The position numbers and the translations under genes were made by a program. Shown piece after piece: positions 32,311 through 42,600 of a stretch of 64,000 nucleotides of DNA. How positions within the stretch are numbered: position 1 is the first letter of the stretch; the number at the start of each line of letters is the position of its first letter. Source of the DNA: Bimuria novae-zelandiae CBS 107.79 (lineage: Eukaryota > Ascomycota > Dothideomycetes > Pleosporales > Didymosphaeriaceae); contig ML976768.1 in the NCBI GenBank assembly GCA_010015655.1, positions 84,934 through 148,933 on the forward strand. Direction: 5' to 3'. The notes under the pieces were generated by a model. The model worked only from the letters and a program-made list of their open reading frames with translations, made no database searches and had not been told where the DNA came from.

Positions 32311-33093
32311 CTATCGCTTGACGCAGAGATCGCTTCGAATGACCCATTTCTCGCCCTGCAGCACCTCGCGACCCTCATGCAACATGCACTGCGCACCATG
32401 TCGATGCAGCAACGCCATGCCGACCTCAAGGTCCACGACGACGGGCTCCGGTGGCGGTTCCTTACTCTTCTTCTTCCCTGCTTCAGGCTCAGGGTAAAAC
32501 ACCGTCTCGCCGCCAATGCAACCTGTCGCAGGGGAAGTGAGGTAGAGGAGAAGCGTCCATGTTGTTCGCGCAGGCACGGGCGGATCGCCCGGGAGAGTCA
32601 CATTGTTCGCGTCATCGTAATGCTGGTCGAAAAACTGGCTTTTCGAATACCGATATATTCGGATATTCGGATTGAGACCCACGACTTCACCGCCCCAGAG
32701 CTCTCTGCGCTGGGTCTCGTCCATACCAAGTCCGTCGTTCTCGGTAGAGCCGAGCACGAGGTTCTTCAGGGCGGTGTCGCTCCATAGCCGTTCAGCGAAC
32801 GCTGGGTCGTCTATCTGAAAGCGGTCATTCACCCGTACCGCGTCGCCTTTTTTTGGCTTTCCCGGCGTCGTGGTGAGTGGCAGAGAAGAAAGGAATGACA
32901 CGTAGTTCTTGCAGAGGGTCGTAGTCCAGAAGTTGGGTGCTGTTACTATTTGTCCTGCGACGACTTCTTGCAGGGTAAGATCCGACTCTGGTCTGAGTGA
33001 AGCGAAGGCAGGCCAGCTGGGCGCGGGTGGCTTCCGACTCGATAGTGCTTTAGTGGTTGAAGAGTCAGCTTTACTCTTCTTCTTGGGCGGCAT
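32311..33093 (-). CDS. 2OG-Fe(II) dioxygenase (prolyl 4-hydroxylase-like)
   Basis: Single exon, 260 residues. A Lys/Ser-rich N-terminus precedes a double-stranded beta-helix domain of the P4Hc type. The iron ligands appear as HYD in KSQFFDQHYDDANN and the distal His in LHEGREVLQGEKWVIRSD; the downstream Lys/Arg fits 2-oxoglutarate binding. GGETVFYPEPEAG is the typical strand following LLYLT. Such enzymes couple 2-oxoglutarate decarboxylation to hydroxylation of a protein or small-molecule substrate; the substrate here is unknown. No signal peptide, so cytosolic or nuclear. Length agrees with fungal homologues of about 250-300 residues. Confidence 0.85.
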   Translation of the reverse strand: MPPKKKSKADSSTTKALSSRKPPAPSWPAFASLRPESDLTLQEVVAGQIVTAPNFWTTTLCKNYVSFLSSLPLTTTPGKPKKGDAVRVNDRFQIDDPAFAERLWSDTALKNLVLGSTENDGLGMDETQRRELWGGEVVGLNPNIRIYRYSKSQFFDQHYDDANNVTLPGDPPVPARTTWTLLLYLTSPATGCIGGETVFYPEPEAGKKKSKEPPPEPVVVDLEVGMALLHRHGAQCMLHEGREVLQGEKWVIRSDLCVKR

Positions 33094-33680
33094 GACAATT
33101 CTGTGCGCGTGCTCAGGAGCGAAGTTGTGAGCGGCTTCAACAAGTCAACCGTGGAAAGACGGCCGCGACGCTCCCAACACCCAGGCTCTTCCCGCAAGCT
33201 CACAGTCTCAACGCCCTGGACAGGTAGCGCAGCAATGCGTCCGATAACACTGTGTTAGAAATTTGCAATCTCGAGTACTAGATTCGATCGATATGATGTT
33301 TCGAGACACGCCAGAGTCGTGGCGCGTAGGGCTGCCCGAGTCCGCTAATGCACGGGCGCTGAATGGCTACGCAGAGCTGCAAGAGTCTTCGGAGTGTCCA
33401 GGCGAACTGTTCCTGCCGGTGATCAATTATACGACTCCGTCTTCATCGCGCACGCTCCAAGACCCGCAGTTCGATCTGCCCTCCTCTCGTATGTCCTCCG
33501 AGGCATGCGCTGTCTGGCGAAGCTGTGGCAGCAGCGGTGGCTCATGACCTGGGACATTCCAGCTGACGGCGCGCAGACCTCCAACACCAAGCCAGCGGCG
33601 GCTACTACGAATACCTCAACTACCTCGACTCACTAGACAGCACCGACTTCGTAGGCTTCCCCAGCCATGGCGAAGGCAGC
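33094..33680. other. 5' region of the forkhead gene
   Basis: Divergent promoter region. The reading frame of the forkhead gene stays open upstream of 33681 back to a stop near 33570, and AG acceptors occur there. An upstream coding exon (for example within 33263-33547) is therefore possible but not demonstrated. Confidence 0.4.
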
Positions 33681-36600
33681 ATGTTTGTGAATTCTGGCGA
33701 CGCGCCCACTGCACATGCCTTTGCACCTCACCATGTCGCCCCGATCGCACCTTCCGCCTCCACCGCCGCCAGCATGGAAGTCGCAACCGCGCCCGCAAGC
33801 GCACCTGCCGCCGCCGATGCGCCGCCAAACGCGCCTGCCTCCACGGGCTCTCCGCTGCCACCAGACGTCGCAACCGGCACCGCGCCCGATGCAACCACGG
33901 CCGACTTGAACGGGCAAGATGTAATGGCGACGGTGGGCTTGCCCTTTCCTAGCCTCGGCGCGCCCATCTCCCTCTCCACCGGCATGTCCATGGACCCTCT
34001 GCCCATGGCCGCCGACTACCCTCTTCTGGACCCCGCCATGGCCTTCAACAACGGCTACGCAAATGCGGTGCCCGCGCAGGAGCGCATGACCGCCTATGCG
34101 CGGCTCAAGTTCGAAGACGGCGCGTACTACATGCACACGTACCAGATCATCCTGGGCCGCAACGTCGAGCTCGCCCAGAAGGACATGCGCCGACTCGCTA
34201 AGGTCGAGCAGCTCAGAGCCAAGGGCGAGCAGCAGCGCGCCCAAGCCTTGCTCAACGGCAGCCGGAAACGGAAGCGGCCAGGCACGCGAAGCGTCATTAG
34301 CGAGGTCGGAGGTATCGTCACCGCGCCCATAGAGAATATGCCCATGGACTACCAGCAGCGCCGCCAGAGCGCCGCATCCCAGTCGCTCAGCTCGGGCTCC
34401 CACGGCCAGCAAGCCGACTCCAACCACAACGTGGACCACGCCCCACAAGATATGCTCATGCAAGCTTTGCCTGAGATTCCCTACCAGATTGACAACCACG
34501 TGCCTGAAGACCCCGACGACTGTCCGCTGGTACCTATACATCCGCAGCACGTCACCGACCGCACCGGATTCAGAGGTCCCAAGGGCATCAGTCGCCAGCA
34601 CGCCAAAATATATTACGATTTCGGCATTGGTACCTTCTGCCTTGCCGTGTTGGGTTCAAATGGCCTGTATCACGAAAATGATTTCCTTGCAAAGGGTGCT
34701 GTCGTGGAACTGAGCCATGGTGACAGGATCATTATTGGTATGGTGGAGATATTATTCTTTTTGCCCGACATCCCACTTCCAGAAGATCAACGCCACCGCC
34801 AAGAGTCCGACTCGCAGTCACGACCCATGAGCTTCAGTTTCGAGAACGGCCGTGGGGAGAGCGAGAACCTGGACGACTCCGGGAGCGAGGATCAGAGTGT
34901 CAATCCTCGCCACGTGTACCATTACCCCGTGGGCAGTGAATTTGAGTCTGAAGATGACCTGATCGGCGGAGATGATGATTTGGACGACGACGACCAGGAA
35001 GAGTACAGTCCAGTACCACCACCGAAGCCGAGCCTCAAGATCAAGTTGAAGAAGAAGCACCGACCGGAGAAGCCTTCTAAGGGACACAAGCGCAAAGCGG
35101 TCAGGCAACCGTCTCCGGAAGAGCCTCCCGTGAAGAAGAGTAAGATCAAGGAAGCGCAGGGAGAAGCGCACAGAGAGAAGGAAAGGGAGAAAGAGAAAGC
35201 GAAAGCCAAGGAGAGAGAAAAGGTAAAGGCGGCTAAGGTGCCCACGAAAGTACCCGCCAAGGCTCCCGCCAAAACGCCCGCAAAAGAACCCACGCAAGAC
35301 GTTGTGAAAGAGGAACCAAAGGTTACTAGTCCACTCAAAGATTCACTCGAACCAACGGAGAAGCCCAAGTCGGAAAGTCCAGTCCTCATCCGCAGGCCAC
35401 AACCAGGGGTCAACATTGAAGACCTCGATCCGGACGGGCTTATCACGCCTGAAATGTGTGCTCAGTACGGGCTTCCACAAAGTCTCATCGGTACCTATGT
35501 GGGCAAGAGGAAGGGTCCTGGACGACCCCCGAAGGACGGCGTCATGTCTAAACGACAGCGGTCTCAACTCATCAAGCAAGGAAAAGAGATTGAGAAGGCT
35601 AGGGCGGCAGGTATTGATCCTGCTGATCTTCCGCAACCGATCGTCAAGCCCAAGGTTGCACGCCGGAAAGAGTCGAATGCCGGCGAGGAAGACATTCGGG
35701 AGACGACCGAGAAAGGTGACAGCACTGGGATCCTGGGCGAGAAGAAGGCTACCAAGCCCGCCAAGCCTGCACGCACACCGTCACCTGAGATGCGCGAGGA
35801 GGACTACACGGAAGAGCAGCTTCAGCGTCCCACCTCGAATTATGTCGTGTTGATCCACGAAGCTATTTCTTCTGCTCCTAGCGGCCAGATGAACCTCCAG
35901 CAGATTTACAACTACATCGAGAGAAACTACCCTTGGTACAAGTTCAAGACCACGACAAGCGGCTGGCAGTCTAGTGTACGTCACAATCTAGGCCAACATG
36001 ATGCATTTGTGAAAGGTGACAAGGAGGGCAAAGGATACATGTGGAAGATCAATCCAAATGTTTCCATCGAGAAAGAGCGAAGGAAGAGGCAGATTAGTCC
36101 ACCGCACATCAGTAATACGCCTAGGCCAGCGTACTATCCACCACCGGCCGGGTACACACCCTATGGACAGCCAGGATACTACCCGGGTATGCCACCGCAA
36201 GGGATGCCGCCGAACGGTCTATCACGCCCGCCTCCAGTGGATGCTGCACAGCCCCGCCTACCCCCTAGCATGGCTCGCGCGGCTGCAGCTGCCCCTCCGA
36301 CAGCCCCAGCACCATCACCTTATACGTCGCCATGGGCTGGAGGCAATACTGCGGGCAGCCCACCCGGTTCACATCCCCCGCAGTCCTATCCTCCAAGCGC
36401 CCACGCACCTCCTGCCAACCAAGGAGCGCCGAGCGGTCAATACGGTGTCCTTTTCCCTACGAGTGCGCCGCCGACTTCTGCTGCGCCTTATACTTCACCT
36501 TTTGCGACGGCAGGCCAGAGTCCGTATGCCACACCGAGTGGGGGCTCACCTTACACACCCTATCCTCCTGCTGGCAAACAGCCGCCAAAGACCAGCCCTA

Positions 36601-37346
36601 TCCCAGCACCTCATTCGACAGCGCAGCAGGCGACAGGATCGCAAGCTCAACAGCCGAACGTGCCTCACCCTTCGGGTCGCTATCCGGCGTCGACGAATCC
36701 TGATCTCATTCGCCAATTGGAGGCGTTCAGGGCGGCATATCTAGGAAGTCGCCAAGACGATGCGGAAAAGGTGGACAATGTTATTCGTGCTTTTGTGACG
36801 CCTGAGTTGGCAGGAAACTTGACTCCGGTTGAAAGCGCTGTTCTCCGCTCGATATATAGCATTCCCAATATCGTGAGCCTTCGCGATGGCCCCAACCCGC
36901 CTGTTAAGCACGAAGAAAGAGCGCCACCAGATCTGGCCACAGCACAAACAAATACGGCAACGAAAGATGTACCCGTGTCGACGGCAACTGCTGCTGCTAT
37001 TGCCGCCGACGTCGCTGCCAACAGCGAATCGAGCAAGCCTCCAGCGGTCGCAACCAGCCAACCACAGAATTTCACACCAACGATGACAGCGACGACCCAG
37101 TCGACTGCGAGTCCTGCCTCTGCTCCCGTACCTGCAATTGCCAATGTCCAGATGCAGCGTCCAAGTGTTGAGCCGATAACGCCGATACCTGGGTCGCCCG
37201 CGGTGCAGAATGGCCCGCCTGTCACGCAACCTGCCACAGAGGCAGCGCCTTCAAACACCGCTCCGGCTCCTGCAGACACAGCCAGCGGCGCGGAAAATAA
37301 CGCCAAAGTGGAAGCACCACCGCCGTCCACGAATACGTCGACATAG
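33681..37346 (+). CDS. FHA + forkhead transcription factor, Fhl1-like
   Basis: Long frame of 1221 residues. Residues about 136-162 open an FHA domain (AYARLKFEDGAYYMHTYQII, then LGRN), which resumes at about 298-363 (GPKGISRQHAKIYYDFGIG to FFLPD) after a roughly 130-residue insertion. A basic Lys-rich linker follows (about 450-560), then a forkhead winged helix at about 718-793 (NYVVLIHEAISSAPSGQMNL ... GWQSSVRHNLGQHDAF ... MWKI). The tail is Pro/Ala/Gln-rich, with low-complexity repeats. The FHA/forkhead combination and SGQM...SSVRHNL wording resemble the Fhl1 group, which controls ribosomal protein genes in yeast; Fkh1/2-type remains possible. FHA domains bind phosphothreonine peptides. The start may not be the first coding ATG (see the upstream region). 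Confidence 0.8.
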   Translation: MFVNSGDAPTAHAFAPHHVAPIAPSASTAASMEVATAPASAPAAADAPPNAPASTGSPLPPDVATGTAPDATTADLNGQDVMATVGLPFPSLGAPISLSTGMSMDPLPMAADYPLLDPAMAFNNGYANAVPAQERMTAYARLKFEDGAYYMHTYQIILGRNVELAQKDMRRLAKVEQLRAKGEQQRAQALLNGSRKRKRPGTRSVISEVGGIVTAPIENMPMDYQQRRQSAASQSLSSGSHGQQADSNHNVDHAPQDMLMQALPEIPYQIDNHVPEDPDDCPLVPIHPQHVTDRTGFRGPKGISRQHAKIYYDFGIGTFCLAVLGSNGLYHENDFLAKGAVVELSHGDRIIIGMVEILFFLPDIPLPEDQRHRQESDSQSRPMSFSFENGRGESENLDDSGSEDQSVNPRHVYHYPVGSEFESEDDLIGGDDDLDDDDQEEYSPVPPPKPSLKIKLKKKHRPEKPSKGHKRKAVRQPSPEEPPVKKSKIKEAQGEAHREKEREKEKAKAKEREKVKAAKVPTKVPAKAPAKTPAKEPTQDVVKEEPKVTSPLKDSLEPTEKPKSESPVLIRRPQPGVNIEDLDPDGLITPEMCAQYGLPQSLIGTYVGKRKGPGRPPKDGVMSKRQRSQLIKQGKEIEKARAAGIDPADLPQPIVKPKVARRKESNAGEEDIRETTEKGDSTGILGEKKATKPAKPARTPSPEMREEDYTEEQLQRPTSNYVVLIHEAISSAPSGQMNLQQIYNYIERNYPWYKFKTTTSGWQSSVRHNLGQHDAFVKGDKEGKGYMWKINPNVSIEKERRKRQISPPHISNTPRPAYYPPPAGYTPYGQPGYYPGMPPQGMPPNGLSRPPPVDAAQPRLPPSMARAAAAAPPTAPAPSPYTSPWAGGNTAGSPPGSHPPQSYPPSAHAPPANQGAPSGQYGVLFPTSAPPTSAAPYTSPFATAGQSPYATPSGGSPYTPYPPAGKQPPKTSPIPAPHSTAQQATGSQAQQPNVPHPSGRYPASTNPDLIRQLEAFRAAYLGSRQDDAEKVDNVIRAFVTPELAGNLTPVESAVLRSIYSIPNIVSLRDGPNPPVKHEERAPPDLATAQTNTATKDVPVSTATAAAIAADVAANSESSKPPAVATSQPQNFTPTMTATTQSTASPASAPVPAIANVQMQRPSVEPITPIPGSPAVQNGPPVTQPATEAAPSNTAPAPADTASGAENNAKVEAPPPSTNTST

Positions 37347-38000
37347 CACCCGGCGTTGTTCTCACGGTACCGCGGATCTCCGCGCCCCTTGCACACGGCA
37401 TGGCGCTGAAGCTAACCACCACTTCTGATCGGCGTTCATTAACCTTGGTTGACATTCTTCTGCGAGCATTCTTTAAGAGTATGATTGGGCATGGCTGGTA
37501 CAGTGGCGTTTTAAGGTGTGGGCATCCATCGCGAATATATATACCCAGCTTCTCGAGGGCGCGATGATGAAAAGTGTTTTAGGGTCAGAAGTAGAGACGG
37601 TGAGTGATGAGGGTTACATAGCATACCATGGCTGCAATGTGGCGGGATGAATAGGAATATTGGTATTATGTTGGTTTCGGCGTGCGTGTGATGTCTGATA
37701 TGTGAAGCGTGAGGCTAAATTTTGCGAGTAGCTTTACACATACTATTACGCACCGCCCCCACAGCGTGGGTGGGATCTCACGTTGGTAGAATATTCGAAT
37801 TGATCGCGAGGTATATCCGGCTCCCTATACGCAGCCACCATCAAGAAAAGGTCTAAGATTACCACAACTCTCAGGAGAGCCACTCGATGCAAAGAAGTAG
37901 GAACAAGTTTAAAACAGAAGATTGCTCGCCCAAACGCCATATCCCCATCCGATGCCATGCCAGATCACTCGCTCTATCGTCCACCCCATGAGGGCAGAGC
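37347..38000. other. Intergenic between convergent genes
   Basis: 3' flanks of the forkhead and Snf7 genes; no gene seen. Confidence 0.6.
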
Positions 38001-38804
38001 TCACATGGCCATCTCCGCCTGCAGCTTCCTTAGCTCCTCTTCCTCGTCGTCCTCCTCGACCCGGGCGGGCGTCTTGCCCTTGACTTCCGCCTGGGGCGCC
38101 GAGGGCAAGCGACCGACTTTATCGCCAACGGGCACGGGGCCCGTGTTGAGCATCTGCTCGTCGAGCGCTTCTTGCTGGAGCTCTGCGAGTTCGTCTTCGA
38201 GGTCGTCTTCGTCGATGGCGGAGGTGGTGACGCCTGAGGTTATGGCTTCGGAGATTTCGTCGCCGATGGCGTGTTGTTCGCGGAGGCCTTCCCTGTTCGG
38301 ATGGTTAGCAAGCAAATTGCGGGATGGGGGTCTAAGCATGAGGAGGAGTGAATGGACGTACATGACGTCGTCCACTTTGTCGATGGTGAGGCCGGCGTGG
38401 ATGTGCTTCATAGCCGCGCCGGCGTTCTTCATTGCGTCGAGCGTCTCCTTGTTGATGTTCGCGGTTTCGATGCTGTAGACCTCGCGCTCCAGCGTCATTA
38501 TCTGTGACTGCGTTTGCTCGAGCGAGTGCTCAAACGCCTTCTTCCGCCGCAGTGCTGCCTTTGCCGCTGCCTAATTGTTAGCCATGCTCACTGGTTTGTC
38601 GAGTTGCTCAGGTGCGGAGTCACCAGTCTTGTTGGTGTTTACGTATTTCCTTGCGAGCCCGTCCTGCTCGTCCATCTGGTTCTGCAAGTGCTTCTCGCGC
38701 TTGTTCAGCATCTCAAGCTGCTCGCGCAACTGCAAGATAGCCTTCTTGGGCGCCTCCTTCTTCTGCTGACCCCCGCCGAACCAGCCCAAGCCCCAGCCAG
38801 ACAT
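38001..38804 (-). CDS. SNF7: ESCRT-III subunit Snf7/Vps32
   Basis: Three exons, 38804-38624, 38566-38362 and 38292-38001, give 225 residues. Intron 1 (57 bp; donor GTGACT, branch GCTAAC, acceptor AGGCAG) and intron 2 (69 bp; donor GTACGT, branch GCTAAC) both join conserved blocks in phase. The protein starts MSGWGLGWFGG and has the basic helix alpha1-alpha2 (LREQLEMLNKREKHLQNQMD, AALRRKKAFE), IYSIETANIN-like core, AMKHIHAGLTIDKVDD, and an acidic C-terminus ending in the MIM-like ELRKLQAEMAM. Snf7 polymerises on endosomal membranes during multivesicular body formation and is disassembled by Vps4. Length matches yeast Snf7 (240) closely. Divergent from the Ten1-like gene 386 bp away. Confidence 0.93.
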
Positions 38805-39190
38805 TTTGATGTAAACAGGACGCTACGCAGGACTTCCGGGTGTGTAGAGGTGTGTATGTGGGGGTGTGAACGGAATGGTTGGGCTGCGCGGTGGCAGCTT
38901 TCTATCGCTCGCGGCGGGGTTCGATAAGGCCTAGCGTGGAAGGTAAGGCAGGGATTCAAGGCGGGTTGAGGCTTCGAGGGTATTCTGAGCGAGTGTTATA
39001 TAGAAGATGCCGGGTGCAGGTGGACAAAAGGTGTAAGCAGTGCTTGCGTCGTTGCCTCGTGAGCGTCCTGGCTTGAGGCCTAGATGCAGCCGATGATGTC
39101 GTCGCGCTAGTGCGGGCGGGTGCACGTGCAAGCTTGGCGGTCGGTAAATTCATCCACCGATGCCCCACGCCTTGGGCATGACTTCGCATC
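38805..39190. promoter_or_regulatory. Divergent intergenic promoter region (Snf7 / Ten1-like)
   Basis: 386 bp between two start codons pointing outward, so it must contain both promoters. No TATA box or named site is convincing. Confidence 0.5.
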
Positions 39191-39624
39191 ATGAACGGTC
39201 CTGTCGCTTCAACCCTGGTTCTGCTGGAAGAGCTCGACAAGTGCGAACCAGGAAAGAAGGTGCGGTTCTTGGGTTGGTAAGTCGATCTTGGAGAGGTTTG
39301 TTTTCGTACAGGTGGGTAATGAATGGCAGCGTCGACGAATATGTTGTCAAGAAGGCAACATTACGGTTGAAGCACACCTACCCTGTTACCGATACGCCAA
39401 AGATCGCACAAGTAAACATCGAACATGTACTGGAGTCTGTCAAGCGCCACGAGATCGATGTCGGCTCTTGGATCAATGTGATTGGTTATGTTGAGCTACG
39501 CAATCGGAAGGGCATCCACGTCCAGGCTGTCGCCGTATGGGGCGCTGGGGACGTGAACTTGGAAGTTTATCATCGAGCCGTTGAGGGTAGAAAAGAGGCT
39601 GCGCGAATGGGAGAAGAGAAATGA
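39191..39624 (+). CDS. TEN1: CST telomere-capping complex subunit Ten1-like
   Basis: Two exons, 39191-39276 and 39330-39624, with a 53 bp intron (GTAAGT...GGCAG), give 126 residues. The start MNGPVASTLVLLEEL and KVRFLGCV, created by the splice, followed by ATLRLKHTYP and the closing VGSWINVIGYV are the expected beta-strand pattern of the small OB-fold protein Ten1. Ten1 works with Stn1 (and Cdc13/Ctc1) on telomeric single-stranded DNA. Using the nearer AG at 39311 would insert extra residues and lose the FLGCV match. Usual family length is about 120-160. No Stn1 gene is nearby, which is normal. Confidence 0.75.
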
Positions 39625-42600
39625 TCACAATGTTCAACCATGCACCACTCGAAGAAATGAGCTGGACGCTCAAGCAAAACCACCTGGACAGCTTCTATCC
39701 GATCGGAAGTCATCGGGATCAAATCAGCCTCAAAGCAGTCACTGAATGTGACACAAGGTCCTATGGTATTTAGGGGGCGCATCAAAGGTGATGCCTTCGG
39801 CTAGGTGAAGGCGACTCCATCGACCCGCCAACAGTGAGAGCGGCACCTGAGTCTCGAGCCAAGTGTACGATTACACGGAAGGAACTCGGGCGGGCGATAA
39901 TAGAGCATATACGCAATAAAGCGAGGTACGATACACTACCGATAATATACTCGGTGTATCTAACACTCCTTACCTTGTAGGAATATATGCATTCCTGCAT
40001 ATTTACCATCTCTCCAAAAATTTGATTATGTTGTATCTAGGGCGTTGCTTGTCCGTGTTGGCATGCATATACAAATATTTACCAAAAAAGCGAGCCGTGA
40101 TGTAACAGGTCAAATTGCCCGATGCGTTTGCTGACATTGTTCGCCGCGCCCTAAGCCGACTTGACTTACCACGTCTGTATCGATATCAGCTTCAAAGAAA
40201 TGAGCTGTCAGTCCTTATACATAGCACAACGGTCTGTTTATGGGCGAGTGTGCTGACATAATGACGCCTCGCCAATCGAACCCTGCCTCCTGGCCATCGT
40301 TCCTGCCCAACTATTCCCTTTTCGCCTCATCAATGTTCCACGTCAGAGTAGCTTTGACGAATACCAGACCTCCTAATGCATTCCATATGACTCCCTCTAC
40401 GTGGCTCCATCGAAGCTCACCACGCTGACCGGTCAGTACATATCAAAGTACCGCCCTTCTTGATGCAAGCGAGATAACTACAAACTCTTTCGCCTCAGCT
40501 TTCATGCAAAATATGGTGCTACACCAGACATTGCCTCGGTAGCTCATATCTGAGGCGAGCACCGCTCGAGGCGATGACTGCGGACTATCGTTAGTCGAGG
40601 GCCACGCAGTAGCCTGACGTGGTGTTGACCGGCAGCAGAGTTTCGGACCTCAGCAGGTACGTACCAGCTTGGAAGGAGCTATTCCCAGCGGCTGAATGTC
40701 TCTATCTGACCTTGCTAACACGATTCCTGAGCGATGAGTGTCCTACCATGCGCGTGAATGACTGTCTGCCAATGCCTTAACTCGACTAGGCACCAGAGGT
40801 GTCAAGCTCCTGCCCTTGGCCGCCTGAGATTAATATTTGTCTTCACATGAGATCGGTCGATGCAAATATGGTGCCCTCATTATCTCGATCTGAGTACGAA
40901 TCCTAACCCAGCCCGTTGGCTCGTACACTTATCGTTGTTTCAAGAGAGTCTGTTTACTTGGAGGAGCAACCCGAGCACTGCTGCAACTAACTAGCTCGTT
41001 TGAACTACTTCCGACCAGATTTTGGGATGCAGAGCTCACGCTATGGATTGATGTTGGAGGCGCGCATGAAGACACGACAGAGTGTACATTGAACGTATAA
41101 TAATCACAACTACCAGTCGGCCTATACTCCAGACCTTTTCCACCACTCTCCAACTCCGGTCGTATTGATGCTTCTTCATAGCCCTTGAGATGGGACATCA
41201 GAACAACTCCGAGAGGGAAAGCATCCCACCCGTCCAAAGCTTCAATTTTCGCCCGCGAGTGGTTCGCGGCAGCGGGAAAAAGAATGGTATCAAAACACAA
41301 AACGTATATCGCCAGTGAACGCCGCACACCCTGAGAAACAATCACAAGGAGAGACCGATGAACGAATATGCCATTGGACTCGTGGTCACACGCTTCTTCG
41401 ATATCTCTGATGAACGACAATAGGCTTGTTTACGAAAACGTTCGCTTCGTCGGCTATTCGCGACTGCTTCTCCTCGTACTCTCGGGAAGCGATCTTCAGA
41501 TCTTCGATTTGCGCCTAGTTTCGTCAGCCATGGCATCTAACCTTGATGATGAACAGTTACCTGTGTCAAGGGCGGACCAGATGTCGTCACTAGAAACCCG
41601 TCGCGTCCCTGTCAATCAATCAGCCTCGTGCACAAGAGAAGATCTCTTCGATCGACACCGAGCTCTCTTACCTGGAGTGTGTATGGTCGGACGATCGCAT
41701 TTGGACCGCAATAGTAATGGATCTCATTCTGGATTACCGTCCGTGAGATGCCATACCCTGGGACAAAATACGAATTCGGGCTCGCCATATTGCTGTTATG
41801 TGGTCTGAGACGCCTTCAGTCGATGGTCGGGACTGGGATACTCGTTGTTCTCTTTGCGATTCAATCGACAGATGTGCAGCTTTTTTGTTTAAGTCTTACT
41901 CGCCCCGGAAAGAAGTCCCAATTCTCAGTATAAGGCATCAAGGCACTGCGGTCCTATGCTTATAGGAATTATGTGGACCCTTTTGCTTATGTAGGGTGAT
42001 GTGCTCCTCGGGCTTTGCGGCAGATTGGAGTTGGGCACCGGACGATGCATGGCAGCCTCACTTGCCGCCTCACCGCACCAGCGTCGGGCTGCGACAAGTC
42101 ACAGCTGACAAGCAACACGACCTTGGAACGACGCCCTACAATTTCCTTGTCATTCCTTTGCCCGCTTTAGCCAAGGTTACGGATGCTACTATCTCCTTCA
42201 TAATTTACATGCACCGCTCGTGCCACCGAACGCATTTGCTCGCACATCGCGACGGCCAGCTCATCGGCCACGTCTGCTGATTAGAGCACCAGGGAGCTTG
42301 ATAAAAAGTATAAATCGATGCAGTCGCCACTCATTTGCATGAACCGCCTGCGGAGCCGGCATACTTTCTGCCAAATGCTCAGGGCACCGCGAACTTTGGG
42401 CTCTGGTGGTGTAGCAAGTTCTAACCGGATTGGGCCTTGGACATGGACCGCAACCGTCTCACAACGACGATCTTTCCAAATCGAACAGCGCATCTCGAAC
42501 CTCACTTGAATCGCCCCCATACCAGAATGAGATTGACATTCAGACGGTGGCTTTGATGTGTTGGACATCACGCCGGCTGGTGTCAAGCACACATCCCGCG

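Noticed and set aside
33263..33547. Plus-strand frame as a separate gene
   Set aside because: More likely the 5' region, or a missed exon, of the forkhead gene; no independent support.
33633..34601. Long minus-strand frame opposite the forkhead gene
   Set aside because: Arg/Gly/Val-rich antisense by-product of GC-rich coding sequence.
39311..39329. Alternative acceptor for the Ten1-like gene at the first AG
   Set aside because: It stays open but inserts residues that break the conserved FLGCV strand; the AG at 39328-39329 fits the family.
40929..41420. 163-codon minus-strand frame in the gene-free interval
   Set aside because: Overlaps an equally long plus-strand frame; no motif, so it is not reported as a gene.
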